64,000 nt of DNA from contig OU612070.1 of the NCBI GenBank assembly GCA_914767715.1, positions 23,610,025 to 23,674,024 of the forward strand. The letters are read 5' to 3'. Both the position numbers and the translations under genes were made by a program. The notes beneath the pieces were generated by a model. It did not search any database, was not told where the DNA came from, and saw only the letters and a program-made list of their open reading frames with translations. This document shows, piece by piece, positions 48,758-61,300 of the stretch (within the stretch, counting starts at the first letter, position 1; the number at the start of each line of letters is the position of its first letter). Origin of the DNA: Membranipora membranacea. Lineage: Eukaryota > Bryozoa > Gymnolaemata > Cheilostomatida > Membraniporidae.

Positions 48758-50058
48758 AGTGTGAATTGAAGGCAATTGACACAAGAGTTATCTTTAATCC
48801 GAAAAAACTTTCCAGGCATATCAACAAGAAAGCCTGTTAATATTCGCTCGTAATTCATCACATTAGTTGAACTGTTAACCAAACATTTTTGTACGAAGCA
48901 GGTATGCCCAGAGTATAACAATTCAGATATTATTTACAAGCGAAATTGTGTTACAAGGTAACTGATTTATTTGAAGTAAAACTACTGCTTACTTGCTTTG
49001 GCTGTTTCATCTGTTTTATTCATCTCAGAAGGGTGAGAAAACTCCAGGAAATGTTGCGGGTTTCTTCTATAACACTTTCCACCGTATTTGCAAGGAACAA
49101 TAGAGGTTTGCTCCTTCTCCATTCAGCGTACATAAAATTAGTACCTGACTCCTAGAAAAGAACTATTCATCAATCAACCATATGATTAGAGTTTATTTTG
49201 TTTTTCCCATGCTTACATAATCCACTGAACAGTAGAAAAGTATAACTCTTATGATGGTTGAGGTAAAGTATATGGTCAGTCAAAATCAGATTGCCACAAG
49301 CGTGTATCCTTTCACTCCTCGATGATACATTGATTGAAGTTTTGTATATGGGATAGGATATGAGCCTCTAGACCGCAAGCAATGAACTCATTGCTGCCGC
49401 TGACATAAGTATACATTGTCCAGGTCAGTATCCACCAACCCAAACAATCATTTTGCTAATTTGAGTTCTGCCTATGAGTCTAGTACGGATTATGAATAGG
49501 CCTATAGCCAGTATATGATTATATATGAAGAAAGTGGTGAATAAATATAAAATAAATGTTTCTCAATCAGTAATCATAAGCTATGTATTGTGCACTTCAC
49601 TTTTCATCCAGTCTCTTTCAGGAGCAAAAGGTTGGGAGACACAAAATCTAGATAAAAATGGAGTCATTTGCGTTACAAAAATATCTGTAGGGCAGCAGGG
49701 TTTGGCAGGTTTATTCTTCACAAGACTCATTTTAGTATCGTTAAATTACATGCCTGTCTGCCTTTTAAGTCTTAGGGTATAAATGGATTGGGAATGAAAG
49801 AATTGACAATGAACTCACTCTTGGAGAGGGAGTTAATTGGTGCCAATCATTGAAAATTTCATAATTCCAGCAACTTCAGCTTTACAATCAAAGGAGCACA
49901 ACTTGAAAACCTGTGAGCACAAGTAAAGTAAGCCAATCACCTTGTTGCCATAATTGCCTAACCCAATTATATTGTGTCTCACATCTAATATTGTAGTTGG
50001 TCAATTATAATGCTTTTCAAAATGTGCAGATAAATTTTCAGAAAAGAAAAGAGAAGTG

Positions 50059-50128
50059 CGTTTGCACCAGGGAGAGTTCTCCCTGTTTGCACAGTTTGCA
50101 CCAAGGAGTTAACTCCTTGTTTGCACAC
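50059..50128. repeat. twin palindromes set in a GTTTGCAC repeat
   Basis: CAGGGAGAGTTCTCCCTG and CAAGGAGTTAACTCCTTG are 18-bp palindromes (the second perfect) placed in tandem. Each is flanked on both sides by GTTTGCAC or a one-base variant, giving four copies of that octamer. The pattern is visible directly; its meaning is unknown. Confidence 0.7.
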
Positions 50129-50347
50129 TGCCTGGACTTGTTACTAGCTTACTGTACATACTGGCCCACCAAAACCTCCATATTCATAGGATATGTGATT
50201 GATGTTGCTTCAGTATTCTGGGAAAAATGAAAAGTGGCACTACAAAAAAAATTAATTGTCTTTTAACTAACTAACTAACTAGGAATGAATGACCAATTGC
50301 TTTTGATAATAATTCATTTTTGATGATGATAAATGTATGGCTCTTAT

Positions 50348-50377
50348 TAGCCTGTCTTGACAAGCTTGTCAAAGCTA
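50348..50377. mobile_element. 30-bp TAGCCTGTC-family element with 9-bp TSD
   Basis: Thirty bases running from TAGCCTGTC to AAAGCTA, bracketed by the exact 9-bp direct repeat GGCTCTTAT (50339-50347 and 50378-50386). It is essentially two terminal repeats with no interior. Confidence 0.65.
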
Positions 50378-50458
50378 GGCTCTTATCTGGTTGACACTGC
50401 AGTCAATCATTCCTCAATTAGATGAGAGCTAACACATCAGCTAAATTTCACCCAATGG

Positions 50459-50872
50459 CAGGGGCGTATATTCTAAAAAAATTCACTCACTGACTTTTTA
50501 GAGATGAGCATAATGATCGGGCGAAGCCCGATCCACACGCCATAGGCGTTGCTGGGAGGGTGTGGGAGGGGCGCTTAAGCGCCCTCCCACACGGAAATTT
50601 TTGCATATCGGTAGCAAAATAGTGCAAGCAGAGAGGTATTTCAATAGCTCACTGAGCTGTTGGGTACTTTCAGAAAACAACTCAGTAGCAGTAGAAGATT
50701 ACGGTAAAAATGCTCCAGTTATAAAGCATTAATTTGAAAAAAAGCTGACCTCGATGGGATTCGAACCCACAACAAACTTATTAACAGTGCTTATTAGGCA
50801 GCCGCTCTACACACTGAGCTATTCAGCCACTCACGGAAATCCGTGGGCCGTGAGTGATAATATACGCCACTG
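50459..50872. mobile_element. hAT-type MITE with 8-bp TSD, carrying a tRNA-like unit
   Basis: The ends CAGGGGCGTATATT and AATATACGCCACTG are inverted repeats with one mismatch. The flanking CCCAATGG (8 bp) is exact at 50451-50458 and 50873-50880. CAGGGGCG-type ends with an 8-bp TSD are the hAT signature. The interior has a GCGCTTAAGCGC palindrome and, on the minus strand, a tRNA-like sequence. Confidence 0.8.
50744..50828 (-). tRNA. tRNA-Ile(AAU)-like sequence inside the hAT MITE
   Basis: The minus strand reads a D-arm GCTC/GAGC with A box TAGCTCAGTGTGTAGAG, an anticodon loop CTAATAA (T33, anticodon AAT, A37), a T-arm GTGGG/CCCAT with B box GGTTCGAATCC, and an acceptor pairing of GCTGA with TCAGC. 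Seven T residues (50743-50737) follow as a Pol III stop. The variable region is too long for tRNA-Ile and the anticodon stem has a C-C mismatch. Transcription looks possible; a working tRNA is doubtful. Confidence 0.5.
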
Positions 50873-51127
50873 CCCAATGGCCATGGGTAAACCAGGAGCA
50901 ACATTCACTACTAAAAAGAATGTCTCATCCCGCCTAGTCTGCTATAGATAATGCATACAAACAATACATACACTGACTACATATCAGTAGAGTAGCAAGA
51001 GGGTATATGACTCATATTCTGGGCTGTTTTGTTGGGGTTGATCGAGTAGATCTAAGACATACATTGACCAGCACCTTATATTGTCATACCTTGGTGACAT
51101 GTTTGTATAATTCTTAGGGAAAGTTAC

Positions 51128-51258
51128 TTGGATACAGGTTGTAAGTGAGTATGAGCTGTTACTTCTTGGTAGGAGGGAACAGGGATCCATAGGGCATTTG
51201 CCTTGAGACTTGAAAGCCTGTATTTTGTCCATGACCTCAGTATCAAGATACCGGAGAT
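51128..51258 (-). CDS. candidate 5' exon, possibly of TDP1
   Basis: Bounded by a good acceptor (gattttacag) and a GTAACT donor. One frame is open throughout: DLRYLDTEVMDKIQAFKSQG, then KCPMDPCSLLPRSNSSYSL. The donor is phase 0 and would join in frame to the acceptor upstream of the TDP1 ATG at 48325. I do not recognise the peptide, and a non-coding 5' exon is equally possible. Confidence 0.25.
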
Positions 51259-51436
51259 CTGTAAAATCAAGGAGTATGCCTTACAGGTTACTGAAACTCC
51301 TTGTGAAAGTGTACACAGGAATTGGAGAGGGCTGTAAATGAGTGATTGTGGCATTAAATTATCAAACATTCATGGAGGATAATTATTCACATTTTTTTAC
51401 TGTTTATTTTTCCTATTTAGGTTTGGCTGACTGCCG

Positions 51437-54180
51437 ATGGAGAAGTTTAAATATGATCCATTGGAGGAGCTGGCAGGTGGGAGAGGCCACCCTCTTATAG
51501 AGGTAAGGTTACTAGAGATCATGACGCAGAGCATGAAGCAACAGCGTTACAATGATGGATCTTGGAGCTGCTCGACCAATTTAATTTTGTTGTGTGGTGA
51601 GGAGCATTGACAGCTATAAATTTTTGTCACCCATTCCTGTTTCTAGTTAACAAATGGATGGAGGGAAAAATCTAGGTTTTTGTGATTTACTCAAAAGCGG
51701 GAAAAGGATGTTGTAGCCTACGCCTTGTATATCAAACTTTTTATTGCTTGCTCAAAATAAAATTTGCACCATCTTGTCATTATAAATTGTGTTCGTCTTA
51801 GGTATATGCGGGCGACTCCTTTATTACTAGAGCTAATGAGATCTAATAGCGAGTAGTATTGCTGTATATATATTTACATACAACATGATCGATTATGATT
51901 TCATATGCACATACCCTTTTTATCTCGATGAGATTATTTAAGCCCTCAAACTTTCGACTGTCATAAATATTCTTCTGGTATTGGACGCGATGTTTTGATT
52001 TGCAGGCCTGTAAGATTGGAGATATTGACACAGTGTCTCAGATACTTACACAGTATAAAGCTGAGGAGAAGCCCATAAGAATGTGTGATATAAGTGGATG
52101 GCAGGCCGTACATCGCGCTGCTGAACTGGAGGATACCAAATGTCTCGAGGCGTTGTTAGAGTACGACGATACTCTGATTATTAGCCAGACTCGTGATCAC
52201 ACAACTCCCCTTTTCATTGCTGCAGGGCTCGGCCACATCAAAACAGTAGAGCTCCTCCTACCTAGACTTACAGCTGAGGAGATAGCCACTCCGAATATCC
52301 ATGGCTGTAATGCCTTGTATTACGCTGTGTTATGTGATACTCCTTCAGCCACAGAAATCGCCCTAAAACTCATAGCTAAGAGTCCTGATATCTCAAACAT
52401 AGCACCTTACAACTGTACCTTTGACTGCACGCCTTACCGGGTGGTCAAAACAAAGAACTTGCCTGTTTTGAGAGCCATGATTAACACAGGTATGTCTGTA
52501 GACTACGACTGCTACCAGCAGGGTGGGTTCAGCGACTCCTCGTTATATGATTTAGCAGATAGTGATTACAAACTCGCCGGCTCTACTCAACGCTTGTTCC
52601 CAGGGTGCTTATTGGGCTACTGTGTAAAATTCAGATGGCCGGAAGGTTTAGAATTCTTGCTTGAAACTCACAAAGCAAGACTTTGTGCCTCACCTGATAA
52701 AGAGCCATCATTTGAGAGGTTGCTGAATTACGAGCCCCGCCCAGCCAGCTTCTCCCCCTGGGCTTTAGCTTGTTTAATGGGCCTCCCAACCTGCTTCAAT
52801 TTGATGTTGAATGTTGGGATATCTGTTGACGGCAGTGGATTTGGAGTTTATTCAAAGCCCTGCAGAGAAAACACCAGACATAGAGAGCTTCCACTTAGCT
52901 TTACTATGTTTCCGTCTTCGATGGCTGTGCATGGGAAAATATTTGAAAAGGAACAGTTAATCAAGCGTTACATGGCACTTCAATCTATTGAGCATTTCGA
53001 GAGTTACTGTGAGAAGAAACTGGTGACTTTTGCTGAGAGGAACACTCAGGACGGCGAGCCTGTTGACTTGAGCCGTGCGCTGACATTCCACAATCCCTCA
53101 TATCGCAGGTTCCATCCGTTAGATTCTCTCTCCTCCACACTGACACATCACTATATACGTCAATGTCCAAGAGGAGACAGGCTCAATATTATATCTGACG
53201 GAGTTCAACTGCTGCTAGATTGTGGCTTCAATTTTAACTTTAGACGAATCTTAACTCAATATGAGTCCACTCTCTGCTATCAGAACACGGTCAGTCGCTT
53301 ACTGCATCACTCCAAACAAGGAAATGCTAAGTTTCTTATTCTCTATGATCTGATGAGAAGACCTTTACAGCTCCCTATAACTGGCGAGGCCCTGCCTATA
53401 GCTACAGAGCTCACGGGACACGGTATACTTATACCCAGTCTCTTCGGTAAGACACAAGAGTCTGAACTGAAGAAAATAATGAAGAACGGCCTGACAGCAG
53501 AGATAAGCGCAGCGTTCCTACACCCTCATCTTTTCATACTGGAACAGCTGTCAAAAAGAGATGGGAGTGAGAGGAGAGCGGTGTTCGATGATATCTACAT
53601 AACTAGGAACACAGTCTGTCACAGACTCCATCCAATAGACAAACAGACCTCATCACAGCTCATATACCACAAACCTTCATATGAATGTCACTGGTTCTCT
53701 ATAGCTCAACTTATCATGAAAGGTGTGAAGGTTCGATTTGAACAGGCCGACGTGCGTAAGTGGAAATCTATCAAACGCTCTTACACCAGGCCAAAGACAA
53801 TATGTTATCCCAGGGTGCCGTTCTCTTTACTTGTGCTTGATGATGATGAGTTTAGACAGAGGTTCCTGGATGGTGTGTTAGAGGGAGTAGAGAAGCCCCA
53901 CCCTGCAGAGTTGGCCTGGAGGGAGGCTAGAGTCTCTACTCTACAGAGTAAATGTAGGACAGTAATCAGGCGACAAATCGCTGGACCACGACTTATGTAC
54001 GAACCAGTCTCCCGAGATGATTGTGACCCCTCTCTTCTGAAGGACGAGTCCTGGGAAACTTCATACATAGATCAACTTCCAATACCAAAACTCTTTAGAC
54101 CATTTCTCAAATTCATCCCTGAGATGAATGAATATTCCGAGTACTACAAATCATTCAAAACTGAGCGACATTGGATTTAG
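51437..54180 (+). CDS. ankyrin-repeat and SOCS-box protein
   Basis: Exons 51437-51502 and 52006-54180 (phase 0) give 746 residues, larger than vertebrate ASB proteins, most of which are under 650. Ankyrin repeats fill about residues 20-190 (ISGWQAVHRAAELEDTKCLEALLE, DHTTPLFIAAGLGHIKTVELLL, HGCNALYYAVLCDT), with one more near FSPWALACLMGLPTCFNLMLN. A long middle has no recognised domain. The C-terminus has a SOCS box: BC-box-like TLQSKCRTVIRR at about 667 and a Cullin-5 box LPIPKLFRPFL at 713. About 35 residues lie between these motifs, well over the usual spacing. ASB proteins are substrate receptors of Elongin B/C-Cullin-5 ubiquitin ligases; the target here is unknown. The second exon, at 2.2 kb, is far longer than other exons in the window. 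AATAAA at 54508 probably ends it. Confidence 0.8.
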
Positions 54181-57100
54181 TTTGGATGTGGGATGTCGAC
54201 GATTCCTTAGTGGTTATTGTGCTATAATTATGTGATGTTGAGTAATACACAGCTTTTCTGCTGTCGCACAACTTAGTGGCCCAGACTAAGGTATGTGAAG
54301 AGATGGTAATACACTACTATCAACCGTTCCACCCATGCTGATCGTTTTAGTATAGGGATACTATTACTGCGGGCACCAAATTTGCTGTTATTTATAATCT
54401 ATATACAAAGTTTTTGGCATTTATTTTCTTCTACCCTTTGGTTAACAATATTTCATTGCTAAGTATAAAGTGTCATTCATTGCAGCTGTATTTTTGCACA
54501 TACAACCAATAAAATTATATTGAGTTTTTCAATAATGAACATCTTGGGAGGTGTCAAACATATGTTTTCAATATTGTACGTCGAAATGTTCTTCAGTTGA
54601 TAAACAGCCCCAAAATTGCATCAGCGAGGTTTTGGTTAATTTTCCCTTCATTCAAAATCAATGTACTTCGCAAGTACAAGCGCACCACGCTCTGCACAAC
54701 AATACAAAATGCACCTAATAGATTTTCATAATAACAAGTATGTGTGCGTTGTGGATATCTGTGATTGGGTAAACATACCAACCAACAATCAGTGATGTCA
54801 CAAGAGCAACAAGCAATGCGCAACATCCTTCAGTTGTCTGGTGAACATTTGTGATCGAACTGGCGTGTAATATTGAAGTTGTGACTATTATTACTGAATC
54901 AATCATGGCTTTTTCTGCTACCAGAAACTTTGCATTGGTGTACCTCACTAGCTGTGATCAGAGCCATGATAAAGTACATTGCGATTGACTATCTGTTCGT
55001 TTGGAATATGGAAAGGACGTAGACTATAGGCAATAATGTCAAGGAAAGATGCTGTAACGTGAGTCAAACAACAGCGTTATTAATACTAATGTCTATTCCA
55101 ATACAATTTAAACATCAATGTTTAATTTATCTTCCCCATCAAAGTGATGAGGAAGAAAATCTTTTATTCACACATACCCTATATTAATGTTCCCATATTC
55201 ACATACACCTGCCAGAATTGATACTATATAATATATTGTTAGGTGAATGTAAATGTCCATGTGTTTCCTGTCGGGTCTTAACAGTCCACAGTGGTCCAGA
55301 TTAACAGATAAATACACTCTTTTTGCACCGTGCAATAAAGATGGAATTATTTTCTCAAGGTCGCACATGCATGTTTGTTGTTGAAGGAGCAAAAAGCAGA
55401 GGAGGATGAAGTAGGTGGTGACGCTGTACATTTTAAATCAAAATTTTAATTTAGGACATTGTTAATCACTGTGATAAAAACTCAAAGCTGACGCAGAGCA
55501 TCACAGACGTACACCATTGCCTCGATTTTTGATGTGTCATACATTGCAAAATTCACAAGAGCTTTATTCCATCAGAATAGGTCAATTAAGATCACGAGTT
55601 ATATCACCACGTAAAGAAAGGGGGACAATCCCAAAAAACTAATTTGTTTGATTTTCTTATTTTAGAAGGTTCAACATGAGCGACGTTATATGCGCGGGAA
55701 AAGCAGGATTCAAAATTTCAGACATCAAAAGTACATGAAAATGTAACTTTGGATGCAAAGATTATGAAGCGCTGACAGAGAATGGAGAAGGAAAAGTGAG
55801 TGTTTTTGATTAATAGATTACTTTGGTATCATTGCAACATGAATACTAACATGGGAAAAATGAATGTAATGGATACTTTGTGTTCAGCTTCAGTCCACAC
55901 AAGTCACGAACTTCATTGAGTCAAGTCAGGTGAAATTGATAAAAATTAATCAAAGTCAAGTCAAGGAGAGTCAGCCTTACAAGTGCGAATGTAAGTCATA
56001 CATGTATCTCTGCTTCTGTCGCCTTAATAAAAGTATATAAAAATATCAAGGCGAGCTTTCGATTGAGTGGAGTTGTTTGTCAATGTTACAAGAGAGGACA
56101 ACGCTTGTCTGATTGTGAGGATGCGTGTGGTGATAACCATAAACATAAAAATACTATTTAGTATCTATATGTTTATGGTGATATGTGTCTTGTTTTTACT
56201 TCACATAAACCAGCATGTATATGTGTTGAAAATAGGCTGAGTTTTATAATTGAAGAATTATACTGTCCTACCACTACTTCTTAGACTTGGCAGGTTGTCT
56301 GGGCATAGTGCCCAGGCTAACTATTTCTCTTTGGTTGGACATTGGACAAGACAATCTGATCTGGGTTTGAACTGACGCTCATTCAACTACATTTTGAACT
56401 GATATCTGATCAATTTTTCTGGCAGATTTCAGTTTAGACTCAGTTGTAGCATTATCAAAACAGAATAACAATACAAATTTATTCTGAAATGTAGAATGTT
56501 GATGGCAGGTGAATTTGTGTTATTAAAAATCCACCTCCACAATTGGTGATACAGTCACTTACCAGTAAGCATCTATATTGTAAAGATGTGTGTTACCAGA
56601 AATATTCACCCCTCCGATGTGTTCAGGGATAGTACATGAATAACTACCATTTTTGTGTTAGTTTGGATTCTAAACAACGCCAAAAGTTTGAAGATCTGAG
56701 GTCCAAACTAAAAAAATATTTTACATGGGAGCTGACAATGAAACTCCCCCTTATGTAAACACACTACTTATGGAATAAAAATAAGATGAGATGAGATTGC
56801 TTGTAATGTTTGTCATGGACAAGGTACAAGCATAGAGGAATTAAAGTCTGAATATTAGTGGGAATAAACCTCTTTAAAAATTAGCATTACTGTCGAATCG
56901 ATCGTATGTTCATTATTGGTCCAATTTGTGGAATAGTATTTTATCAACACCTAACAAGCTGTGAGACTAGCTGTGACACAGCGATGGAGGGTGACATTTA
57001 ATCTCCAGCAGCCTTTGAAACCTGCAGCATTGGATAAGCAGCAGTAAGTTGGCTTCCTGATAGGCACATCTTGCGGCTTAGGCATATCTTGCTGACATGT

Positions 57101-58391
57101 CTAGTTGCTTCCATCATGTACCTGATTACCCACAAGTTTTGCCCGGGTAACCAATGACCTAGTCAGTAAATGATTATATGTGTAGCTTATTGACAAAAAA
57201 GGTTCATGAAAGTTTATTCAAAGCAATTACATTTTATTCTCACGATATACAAACTAAATATTTACGTACAAAACTGCAATTGAAGATATGTATTCATGTT
57301 ATCACTGCACAAAATCTTCTTAGTTGAATCTATGAACAAAATACCGAACAATAATTAGTTATGCTGCACAGATGACATTCTGCAAAAATAATATGATGTT
57401 TTGGATTCTGTTTCTGGATGTGTGCCGTGCTTGTCTTGTCATAACGTCAAGTGACCTTGTAAGACCTTGTAAGAGGCTCTTTTGACCGTTTCGCTGTGAA
57501 AACCGTGTAGGTCAATTTGAAGTTCAAGTATATATGCCAGGATTAACAATAATACTTAACAATGTTTGTAATTGCAGGGATAATTTATGGTCAAGTATAC
57601 ATTATTGCATAACCAACATTGGTTCAACGTGCCTCTTCTCGAGTTTAAATATTGCCTTAGCAGATAAAGCTATAATAAGGTGCTGGCACACTACACACAT
57701 GATTTTGGCATGAGATGTTCGGTATTGTTTACCAAACTTTCCACTATTCCGTTACTATGATGTAAGATATATAATCTCAGTATAATATGTGAAACTATGG
57801 CACATGCCATCTGTCAGGCAGGCAGGCAAACTGACGGTTAGCTCGACTCAGAATACGCTTAGCTTCCAAAAGGTATTTATTATAGAGGTGAAAAGTAGGA
57901 TTAATTTGGTGGTTGTTCCCGAGAAACCCTTTTATCAAGGAGTATAAATACTCTTAACTCATTGCATTTATTGTTTACTGGGTATTTATGAGTATTTTGT
58001 GAGGTGTATGATGGAATTTCACACATATATATTATCTACTAATTGCACAAGACTAGGATATGAAAGCGTGTTGCAGTCACTGCAATCAAGCGTCACATCA
58101 TCAATCAGTCTATCTTTTCAGCTGGTTTATTATTGTGACACCTTCTGGCAACTCATATGACAAATAGGTGGTGTCATAAATTTCTCACCAGAAAACATTC
58201 ATATTCAGATTTTCAATAATAAACTGGTTATTCTTGATATCATCGTAATCACAGAAAGTTATATTTTATTTGTTAGTGTGATCGGATTTTAATTGTTGCT
58301 CTTGACGCCTTCCACGCAGTTCTACCGATTAATGATGTCATTTTATGATATCCTATCAGGTGTTACCTGCAGACAGTTTAGAGCCATATCG
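54181..58391. other. 4.2-kb intergenic region before the P450 gene
   Basis: Includes the 3' UTR of the ankyrin/SOCS-box gene. I found no exon chain, RNA gene or element with clear ends in the remainder. A short open frame opening ATGAGCGACGTTATATGCGC near 55,677 encodes about 20 residues and is not called. Confidence 0.45.
54508..54513 (+). other. polyadenylation signal AATAAA
   Basis: Canonical hexamer about 330 bp past the stop of the ankyrin/SOCS-box gene. Confidence 0.5.
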
Positions 58392-61300
58392 ATGGGACAG
58401 CTGGATATAATAGTACGCTATGTACGGCAGGAGATGGGGGTCACAGAGGTGCTTCTTACCACGGCGGTAGCTTTGAGCTCTTATCTTGTATTGAGATGGC
58501 TGAAGGTGAGTTTTATCAAATCATTGTTATTATTTTTATGTTTCAGGCCCGTAGATCTAGGGCACTGCCTCCCCTAGAAAGCTAAATATAGTGGCCTACA
58601 AACACTATAATTGAATAATCCATATTTGAATCAGCTCCTCTGGGATTTTTCCATTTGCTTACTATATGCCTCCAAATTCTCGGAGAGGAGATTACTGGTG
58701 ATGCTTCTGACTTGCCTTGGACTTTTGCCTTCCCTTCCCTTCCATTTTTTCTAAACTATGGCCCTGTGTTTCCTGACCAGGTTATGCTTTGGGTAAAGTA
58801 ATAAGAAATTTATTGTATTTCGCTCAAAAACAAGAAAGCCATAGTTTGATTAAGTCAAAAAGTGTTTTGTCAAAAACTAAAATGATCATCCATGAGAATA
58901 TATTCAGATTGCAAAACTGGATGTCATATAATGAGAAAGATTTAGTAAACTTTGCAGTCCATTGACTTCTGGGTTTGGTTGGCTTGAACAGAGAGCAATC
59001 TGACGCAGTAATTGCCTCCCATGCTTCGGGATGTGGCATGTGATCAGCCCCTGATTTTTAATCAACTAAAAGTGTAATAAAATCTGCAAATTAATTACCT
59101 TATCTGAAATAGCCTCCTAAACTTGATTGCTCTGTATTTGTAAGGTATGGGTTTGGTAGAATCATGGGCGTCAGAAGGGGTGCTCAGGGTGTTCAAGTGA
59201 GCACCCCTTGGGAGGTTTAAAATTTTTTTTTTTTAACAATTGGAACTCAATGTTTTCTTTAATCACTGTTGCTGTTAAATATTTTTGGTATCATGCTTGG
59301 TGTTGCTCATCCATAAAAGTTGGCTGGTATGTACCGGAATGTCTCTTTTTGGGTCTCGAATTTCAAAAAATTTCCGTCGGCGGGAGGGACGCCCAAGCGC
59401 TTAAACACCCTCCCCGCTTAAACATGCCACTAACTACTCCACAGCTAAAAGGAGCACCCCTTGGTAAATCCTTCTGACGCCCATGGGTAGAATGGTAGAT
59501 TGTGTGGTGTAGCGCAAATCTAAATGTATTGTAACCAAAGTGCAATCCCACAATGATCATATGTGTAGTGATTTCCTTCAGCTGTCTCAGAAATTTGGTC
59601 AGACAGCATTCTTTGATGAATGCTTTTAAAATTTTTATTTTCAATTCCATTCCTTCTTTTTTCACATGGCCTCATTCGTCGTGATACATTGGTCGGTGAA
59701 TATAATAAAGTATAAATGTAAACAAAAAAATGTGTGGTGGGGAGTCTGCGTGGATTGGAGTGCCGCCTCACAACGATGTATGGTACATCTAATCATACAT
59801 TATTTTCCTGTATTTATAGGATCCGCTGAGAAAAATACCTGGACCAAGAGCTGTACCCTTTTTTGGAAACATTTTTATGCTAAAACCGGAACGTATGCAT
59901 CTGCAGTTTTCTCAGTTTGCTGAGGAATATGGACCGGTTTTTAAAATCAGCATATTTAATCAGACTATTGTTGTGCTAAACTCCGCAGAGATATGTCTGG
60001 AGGCATTGACAAGAAAAGGTAGGACTGAACTAGACTGTGTCATCAGGGGCGATGAGATAAAGTGATGTTAGTAAGGTTTCGAATTGGCCATCACTATAGA
60101 AATATCCCTCAAAGAGCCAAATTAGCATTGTAACTTTCACAAATGAGCAAATAAATATAAGACTTATTATTTTCATGCCCGCAGTTCAAGATTAAACTTG
60201 AATACAAATTTTATGTCACACTCAAACATGAACTTCTTATTATGGGTGCATTGACCATGGTCCATTGACAGAGCTTACAATGTTAGCTGTCAGTTTTTGC
60301 TAGCTTTGGCTGTAAGCAAACAAACCCCTCATGAAATAAATTACTCTGTTTCTATTATTATGTTATGTTATTATGTTATATCCATTGAATTCCATATCTG
60401 GAATAGCATCATTAGCTTTCTTTTGCAAAACAAAGGGCTTGCAAAAATAGCCAGTCCCTAGTAGCAATCTAGAAATGCCCTAATCATCGACACTGTAGGG
60501 GTATAATTACTGTTTGCAATTTTGTAAACAAGACAATTTCTCAGGCTAGTTATTCATGCTACTAGCGACAGCCAATCAGATAACAGTCAGATGGGTCCCT
60601 GTGTTTAGTGTCCTAACCGTATAACGCTATGATACTATTTCCATTCTAAGAGAAGAATCTAATTCAGTGGTTATATCGCATTTGAAATTTTAAGGGAATG
60701 ATTTATTGGATTATCAGGCGGATTTAAAAAAATATTACCACATGAACTTGGATTCTCTCATATTTAGTTTTTCTGCATCCTGTTTAAAATACCCCCCATT
60801 CTTTTTATTTGCAGGGACAGATTTTCAAGGACGGCCTCCGACTCCCCGTATTACTTACCTTCTAGGAACCGATGTAGCCTTCTCAGTAAGTCTCGAGACT
60901 GTCCTGTGCCCGTTTTTGGTTAACTGTAATTTCCCAACGTTTCACAATGTTGAGAAACTGTGAACATAAAGCGCAACAATCGTCTTGCTTTAGTATTTAT
61001 ACTTATGCTGTTAATCCAATGCATTGTTCTTGTTATTTTCACTTTGTGCATTGAATTGATGTCTTAGTGCCATCATGAGCAACGATGCTGTCAATGTTAT
61101 CCTTTTAAGATCATGGCAAGCAAACAAACATCTCTTATGCGATATGACAATTAAATTGTAAGTTAGAGCTGAACCCACATATGTCCATATGGTATACTTG
61201 ACATTGATTGTGTCTCAGTTAATCAAGTACTTTCCATACTGCTTGAGAAACTAAGTAATTTTTTCAGAGTTTTGATCATCCAAGTTACCCATTGCTGAGG

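Larger units (their letters stand above)
48326..51436. other. upstream region of TDP1 and of the ankyrin/SOCS-box gene
   Basis: Must contain the TDP1 5' exon(s) and the promoter of the divergent ankyrin/SOCS-box gene. It holds the inverted TDP1 duplicate, twin palindromes near 50,060-50,130, a 30-bp MITE, a hAT-type MITE with a tRNA-like unit, and a candidate minus-strand exon at 51128-51258. Confidence 0.5.

Noticed and set aside
49525-49782. Plus-strand 85-residue open frame with KGWETQNLDKNGV
   Set aside because: No splice partners or recognisable domain.
53805-54068. Minus-strand 87-residue open frame
   Set aside because: Antisense shadow of the ankyrin/SOCS-box exon.
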